Assembly: GCA_023055425.1 (NCBI GenBank)
Contig: JALGPY010000003.1
Span: forward strand, 20,147,001 to 20,211,000
Length of the DNA stretch: 64,000 nt
Source: Linanthus parryae
Taxonomy: Eukaryota; Streptophyta; Magnoliopsida; Ericales; Polemoniaceae
Direction: 5' to 3'
Below the pieces are notes generated by a model. That model did not search any database and was not told the DNA's origin. It worked only from the letters and a program-made list of their open reading frames with translations. Position 1 is the stretch's first letter. Each line of letters begins with the position of its first letter. Both the position numbers and the translations under genes were made by a program. Below are positions 59,701 through 64,000 of the stretch, piece after piece.

Positions 59701-59821
59701 TCAAATTAATGAATGATAGTTCATTAATATGTCAGTTTATTGCAAAAGGAAATTATCAATTAAAAAAATAAGAGAAAGGTATGAGATAAATCAGAGAAAA
59801 TAACAGTACATAAAAGTCTTG

Positions 59822-59965
59822 AACTTGTTTCTAGGTGTACTTGTGAAGGGCATTTTGAGCACCTTATAATTAATGTTGGAAAAATGATGCAATCATTTGT
59901 GTGTCTCCAAATTGGGTCGAAATGTCCTTCACAGGTACTCGTAGACTATAGAGGATGAAAGGTTA
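59822..59965. mobile_element. Second, more decayed fold-back element
   Basis: GTACTTGTGAAGGGCATTTT near 59838 is inverted as AATGTCCTTCACAGGTAC near 59921, with weaker pairing outside. It is related to the element at 59541. Confidence 0.45.
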
Positions 59966-60783
59966 GAATTAGCAACGAATGGTATTTTGGTTCACTTCAA
60001 GTCTATATATGTTATGGCTTAATTCTTTGACTGCTTGGGAAGTTATGAATGATCACATGAATAAAAATATGAAATATAATAGATATCTTAAACGGATCAA
60101 TGTTGAGTTGTATTTGGAGGTGCTACATCTTTCATGATTCTAATTTGAATGAGGTGCATTGTCTTAGAAATAACTGTTGCTTTAAAGATATTAGTGGATG
60201 TTAATTCAAGATGTTGGTTGTCATGAGTACTGATTTGGGACTCTTCATGATATTATGATGTTCTTCATGCTCACTGCTTGCTGACTGTAAGAGGCCGCGA
60301 TTATATGGATCGTTTGAATTCACTTTTTGTAGCCGATAGAGTGTGATATGCATGGCAAGGAGAAATACTTTTGCAGCATGTGATCATCGATCTCTTATCT
60401 GGTTTTCATGAGTACAAATCTGAGCCTATTCATTCTCACTGAAGAGGCGATGATGATATGTTGAGTTCACTCGTAGCCCATAGTGTGTGTGGCTTAAGGC
60501 AAAATCCTTTTGCAGCCTGTGATCATCGATCTCTTATCTGCTGGTTTTAATGAGTACTGATCTGAGCCCGTTTCTATGATTTACCCAGAATGGTCAAGCT
60601 TTTCTTGTGCATTACTTATATGAGCCTATTGTTGCTTTTTATGATGGTCATTATGCGCGCTGCTTGCTAGTTCTTGGTCATTGTAAGAAACCCTGATGAT
60701 ATGGATATACATATATGTAATTCACTCTATTATCATGTGTGTCAGTAAAGACATCAAAATACCCACCCTTTAAAGAGGAGTAG

Positions 60784-61047
60784 GTGACCAGTGCTCTCAC
60801 ACGACGGCCTCCATTGTATTTGAATGCTTCAGTGATCGTCTGTGATTTAGAGGATGAAAAGGAAGACCCACCGAAACTGACTGTATCCCAGGAATGCATG
60901 AAGCCTGCAGCTGAACGTGAAAGGAAAGTCGGGCTACTTGAAGGTAACAGATTTGTTGAAGTGCCTTTGGAATCTTCAAAGGAATGGGTGAATCTGTCGA
61001 TTAGAGAACAGCAGATGTGGAGAGGGGGGGGGGGCAAAGGAAAATGA
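60784..61047 (+). CDS. Putative last exon, unknown protein
   Basis: An open stretch without ATG that reads like a real protein: hydrophobic start (YLNASVIVCDL), acidic DEKEDPPKLTVSQE, then helix-rich KPAAERERKVGLLEGNRFVEV, PLESSKEWVNLSIREQQMW and a Gly/Lys tail ending at 61047. Possible splice acceptors lie at 60783 and in GCTTCAG (60830). Downstream is AT-rich 3' UTR-like sequence. A run of ten G at 61023-61034 encodes part of the tail and could be a frame-shifting spot. I do not recognise the family. If real, the gene would start left of here, perhaps near 58400. Confidence 0.4.
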   Translation: MTSALTRRPPLYLNASVIVCDLEDEKEDPPKLTVSQECMKPAAERERKVGLLEGNRFVEVPLESSKEWVNLSIREQQMWRGGGGKGK

Positions 61048-61049
61048 AG

Positions 61050-61500
61050 CAGAAGAAGCTAGATGTTGTATTTTTGTTGTATCTTTTGCTTATTTTCTGT
61101 TATATATGTAATATTGAATCCTTGCTTGTAAGTATTCCCGAAACATTTTCTGTGACAGATATTTGAACAATGCTACCATTGTGTAACTACTACTTGTGTG
61201 TTATATATTAACTTATATTCATGTTCGAGGACCGTACAACTTTTGATAATTAGGTAAAAACTTAAATCTTCCCATATGTCATCAACAAGATTCGAACTTG
61301 GGTCAACTTTGTGTAAAAAATATAAACATACACAAACCAATATACAATTATTGATGAAATTGCATCAAAATATGCAATTAGTTGAGATATCTATAGAGTT
61401 CTCTTTAATCAAATAATTCCTAATAAAAATCGGTCCCTCGCCGTATTGGGGCCGGCCCTTTTGTGAATTATCGCTTAAATAAATTATGGTAAAACATAAA
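61050..61500. other. 3' UTR-like and intergenic sequence
   Basis: Nothing recognisable apart from T-rich downstream sequence. AGTTCGAATC on the - strand (near 61273) looks like a polymerase III B box but has no A box. Confidence 0.4.
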
Positions 61501-62440
61501 CTGAAAAGTCACCTCTAATGTGAAAGTTGGTCAAGAAGGTTTGGTCAACTACGAAGCAAGTGATTTGTCAACTTTAATTTTGGTTTCCACCTAATCAACT
61601 ATATATATATATACATATAATATATATATATATATATATGTAGTTTTGGACGAATAAAGTCAACGGTTATTGAAAATGTCAACTACAGTCAAATGTGAGC
61701 TCATAAGTCAACTCCATAGTCAATGAATGATCCTAGACTTGACTTTTTGAGGTTAAACTACGTCAACTATGTAGTGACCAGATAACTTTTTGGTCTCCAC
61801 TTTGTCAGATTAGTAAGTTCGCACAAAGAAAGTCAACGTAAAGGGAAAGGTCTATTGTACAGTCAACTCCACAGTCAGTGCATGATGGTCTACCCTAAAC
61901 CCTAAAATTGACTTTTGAGGTTATGCTAAGTTACTATGTAGTGAACAGACAACTTTTTGGTCTCCACTTTGTTAGATTAGTAAGTTTGCACGAAGAAAGT
62001 CACCATAAAGGAAACGGTCTATTGTACAGTCAAAGGTGATCGAGATCATAAGTCAACTCCATTGTCAATGCATGATGGTCTACCCTAAACCCTATATAAT
62101 TGGCTTTTTGAGGATATACTAAGTCAACTATGTTGTGAACATTCAAATTTTTGGTCTCCACTTTGTCAGATTAGTAGGTTCGCACAAAGAAAGTCAACGT
62201 AAAAGAAAAGGTCAACTTTACAGTTAAAGGTGAGCTTTGTAATTAAACTGTATTGGTAATGCATGGTATACGTACGTATATACATATATGTATTTGGTAG
62301 ACCTGAAACCCCTCGTATTGAGGTAAGAAGGCAACTCTGATGTGAACGGTCAACTGTTACTTCTCCACCTAGTCAAACATATAGGTTTGGAAAAATGTGA
62401 GCTGTAGTCAACTCCAAAGTCAATGCATGGTCTATTATGC
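61501..62440. repeat. Diverged tandem repeat rich in W-box cores
   Basis: About five units of roughly 170-190 bp. The clearest landmarks are CTTTTGAGG/CTTTTTGAGG (61741, 61910, 62102), TTGGTCTCCACTTTGT and GAAAGTCAACGTAAA. TTGAC[C/T] or its complement occurs at least fifteen times. Interrupted by a (TA)n run at 61601-61640. No ORF. Confidence 0.8.
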
Positions 62441-62810
62441 GGTAGGCCATGAGAGCATATTATCAATTCTTACCTTAATTTAGAACCGACATTTCAATTG
62501 TCTTATAACCTGTATATTCCACGAACAATGTTCGTGTCAAATTTTCACCCAAAAAAATGTTCGTGTCAGTTTCTAAAGCGAAGTGAAATTTGTTTGAGAA
62601 GAAAATACATTTACCGGGGAGGGAACTTGCATTACAATGAAACTTTGGGAGGAAAGTATAATTAACAAAAATATTTGTAGGGGAGGGGAATACAACTACA
62701 TCCAAATATAGGGGAGGAAAATACATTGAATCAAAATAATTTGTAAGGGATTCAGTTAAACAAAATTCCATATGGACCCGTTGCTCCGCACTCATTCCTC
62801 AACCCTTATA
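62441..62810. repeat. Short GGGGAGG-type repeats
   Basis: From 62580 to 62760 GGGAGG-type motifs followed by ATACA or ATACATT recur about every 35-45 bp. The 106-codon minus-strand ORF (62475-62795) follows these repeats and has no recognisable domain. Confidence 0.4.
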
Positions 62811-63100
62811 CACAAGCCAAGAGCTCTTTGAAGCTCTTCCCGCGACCACTCACTCAGCTCCCCGGCCGATGGAACCACTTAATGTCTTCGGAACGGCGAC
62901 AACTGTTGCGCCTAAAGGTCATCGGAGTATTGATTAAAGAACCCATGGAGTCGATATTGGCTTAGCCTCAACGACGGTCGATTTGGACTAACTTCTCTCA
63001 ACTCTCGTACATTAGTAGCTGTTGTTGTGTTCTTTTCTTAATTTGTGGTTTATCAGGTCGATTTGTGCTGTAGATCTGCAATTCTGTATGTGAATGCATT
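62811..63100 (+). other. Leader/first-exon-like segment
   Basis: GC-richer DNA with an ATG at 62869 that reads MEPLNVFGTATTVAPKGHRSID, then stops. CTAAAGGTCATC could be a splice donor. It resembles the 5' end of a plant gene running right, but nothing further could be joined. Confidence 0.25.
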
Positions 63101-64000
63101 TGTTCGGACTAGTACTGTTGTATTTGGGGGTTTGGTATGCTCTTTAGATTAGGGATATCGTAATTTTTATAGTTAAGGACTTAATCTTCACCTAGGGTTG
63201 GTCAGAAAAAAGCTGTTCAATTTATCCTTCTGTGTTGGGCTGAGTGTTTGTTCTTCATGGTGATGTTGCTAATGCAGATTATTAGTTATTCAATTAGAAA
63301 CTATAATGATTAGAATAATTACTAGAATTATAGGGGGAAAATACTTATTATTATATATAAGAACTTTAAATTGCAAGAATAATTAGAATAATTACTAGAA
63401 TAATTACTATAAGAATGATTCAATGATAGGAATCTATAATAATAAACTTATTTTTATATATAAAAACTTTAAATTACTAATGCAGATTATTAGTTATACA
63501 GTTAGTTATGACTTATGAACATTGATAAAGTATATTTTTGGGAGAAATAGTTAATACACGGGGAATAAATAACATCATATATGTAGATGACTAGGTATAT
63601 TTTAAGAATAAACAACAGCTAGCATAAATAAAAAAACGTCAAATAAAACAACAAATACAGGGGGGAAAACCACCCCTTACAACCTCAAAGCACAACCCCC
63701 TCCTCAAACCATGGGAGGGAGGTTCAAAAACCATTGTTCAGCATTAAATTAAAAAACATGATTACTAAAGGGATTTAACATAGAAAATGGAAACAACGGC
63801 AGACGAGCGATGGCATAGGAGCTTTGTCGGCAGGGCTATGCCCATTCTCCAGCTTCACATGTGGCTCTATTAGTTCCTAGCAGCCTGCACTCATGGAAGC
63901 ACACATGCATTCATAACTAGTGATTAGGAGTTTCACATCTCAAAAACGTAAAGATTAATGTACATATATATGTGCGAAGGCATGTGATTGAAAAATTATA
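63101..64000. other. AT-rich intergenic DNA with a local duplication
   Basis: TAATGCAGATTATTAGTTAT occurs at 63271 and 63479, about 208 bp apart, with AACTTTAAATT copies between. The rest, including the GC-richer 63660-63900, shows no ORF or RNA gene that I can support. Confidence 0.4.

Larger units (their letters stand above)
59200..60710 (+). repeat. Dispersed units of about 140 bp with box C/D-like ends
   Basis: Five related units, near 59200, 59345, 60285, 60445 and 60685. They begin AGAGGCC- or AGAAACC-type, then (in three) TGATGATATG, share GAATTCACT, TTTTGCAGC and GTGATCAT blocks, and most end near CTGAGCC or CTGATCC. TGATGA and CTGA match the C and D boxes of snoRNAs, and plant snoRNA genes occur in clusters. 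The units are long and the boxes imperfect, so this is tentative; plain repeats are equally possible. Confidence 0.35.

Noticed and set aside
61260..61300. B-box-like AGTTCGAATC, possible tRNA or SINE
   Set aside because: No A box at the proper distance and no tRNA fold visible.
62475..62795. 106-codon minus-strand ORF as a gene
   Set aside because: It tracks short GGGGAGG-type repeats, has no recognisable domain and no gene-like context.

Overview
The window is plant nuclear DNA, almost certainly from a flowering plant. It is packed with nested LTR retrotransposons of plant Ty3/gypsy (chromovirus) and Ty1/copia types, MITEs, a Mutator-like element and CACTA-like ends. It carries one clearly intact plant gene, a family-1 UDP-glycosyltransferase of the UGT85A type. 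The species cannot be named from the sequence. Nothing bacterial, organellar or CRISPR-like was seen.

Layout. 1-11787: a decayed Ty3/gypsy element on the + strand (called G1) with two 3.28 kb LTRs; the first 37 bases of its 5' LTR lie outside the window. 11788-14170: copia debris (fragments D and C) with a reversed copia LTR and a 282-bp solo LTR. 14171-20459: G2, a complete but non-coding gypsy derivative on the - strand, inserted in copia C with target duplication TAGAG; one of its LTRs carries a Stowaway-like MITE. 20460-22860: rest of copia C. 22861-23595: unassigned DNA ending in a CACTA-like terminus. 23596-36021: copia A (- strand, Tork/Tnt1-like), split by copia B (26194-34683, + strand, target duplication ACTAC). 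36464-38000: the UGT gene on the - strand, two exons, with TATA box and ABRE upstream. 38770-43070: AT-rich repeat copies, one split by a 1.28-kb Mutator-like element with 9-bp target duplication. 43076-57304: a rearranged array of a third gypsy family (called E) on the - strand, bounded by target duplication GCTTG but with the same LTR terminus (U5) at both ends. 57310-64000: repeat DNA, a possible poorly resolved gene (about 58330-61100), and a W-box-rich tandem repeat (61501-62440).

The three gypsy families differ in most of their LTR sequence but share an LTR start of the type TG-x-x-ATACCCCG, a 10-bp palindrome GTGTCGACAC and, upstream of it in the sense direction, a GTAAGT splice-donor-like site. 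The mobile-element genes are nearly all broken by stops, frameshifts and deletions, so apart from the UGT gene and perhaps the 58-61 kb region the window is a repeat graveyard. Nesting gives relative ages: copia C before G2 before the MITE; copia A before copia B; the AT-rich repeat before the Mutator-like element and before the E array.
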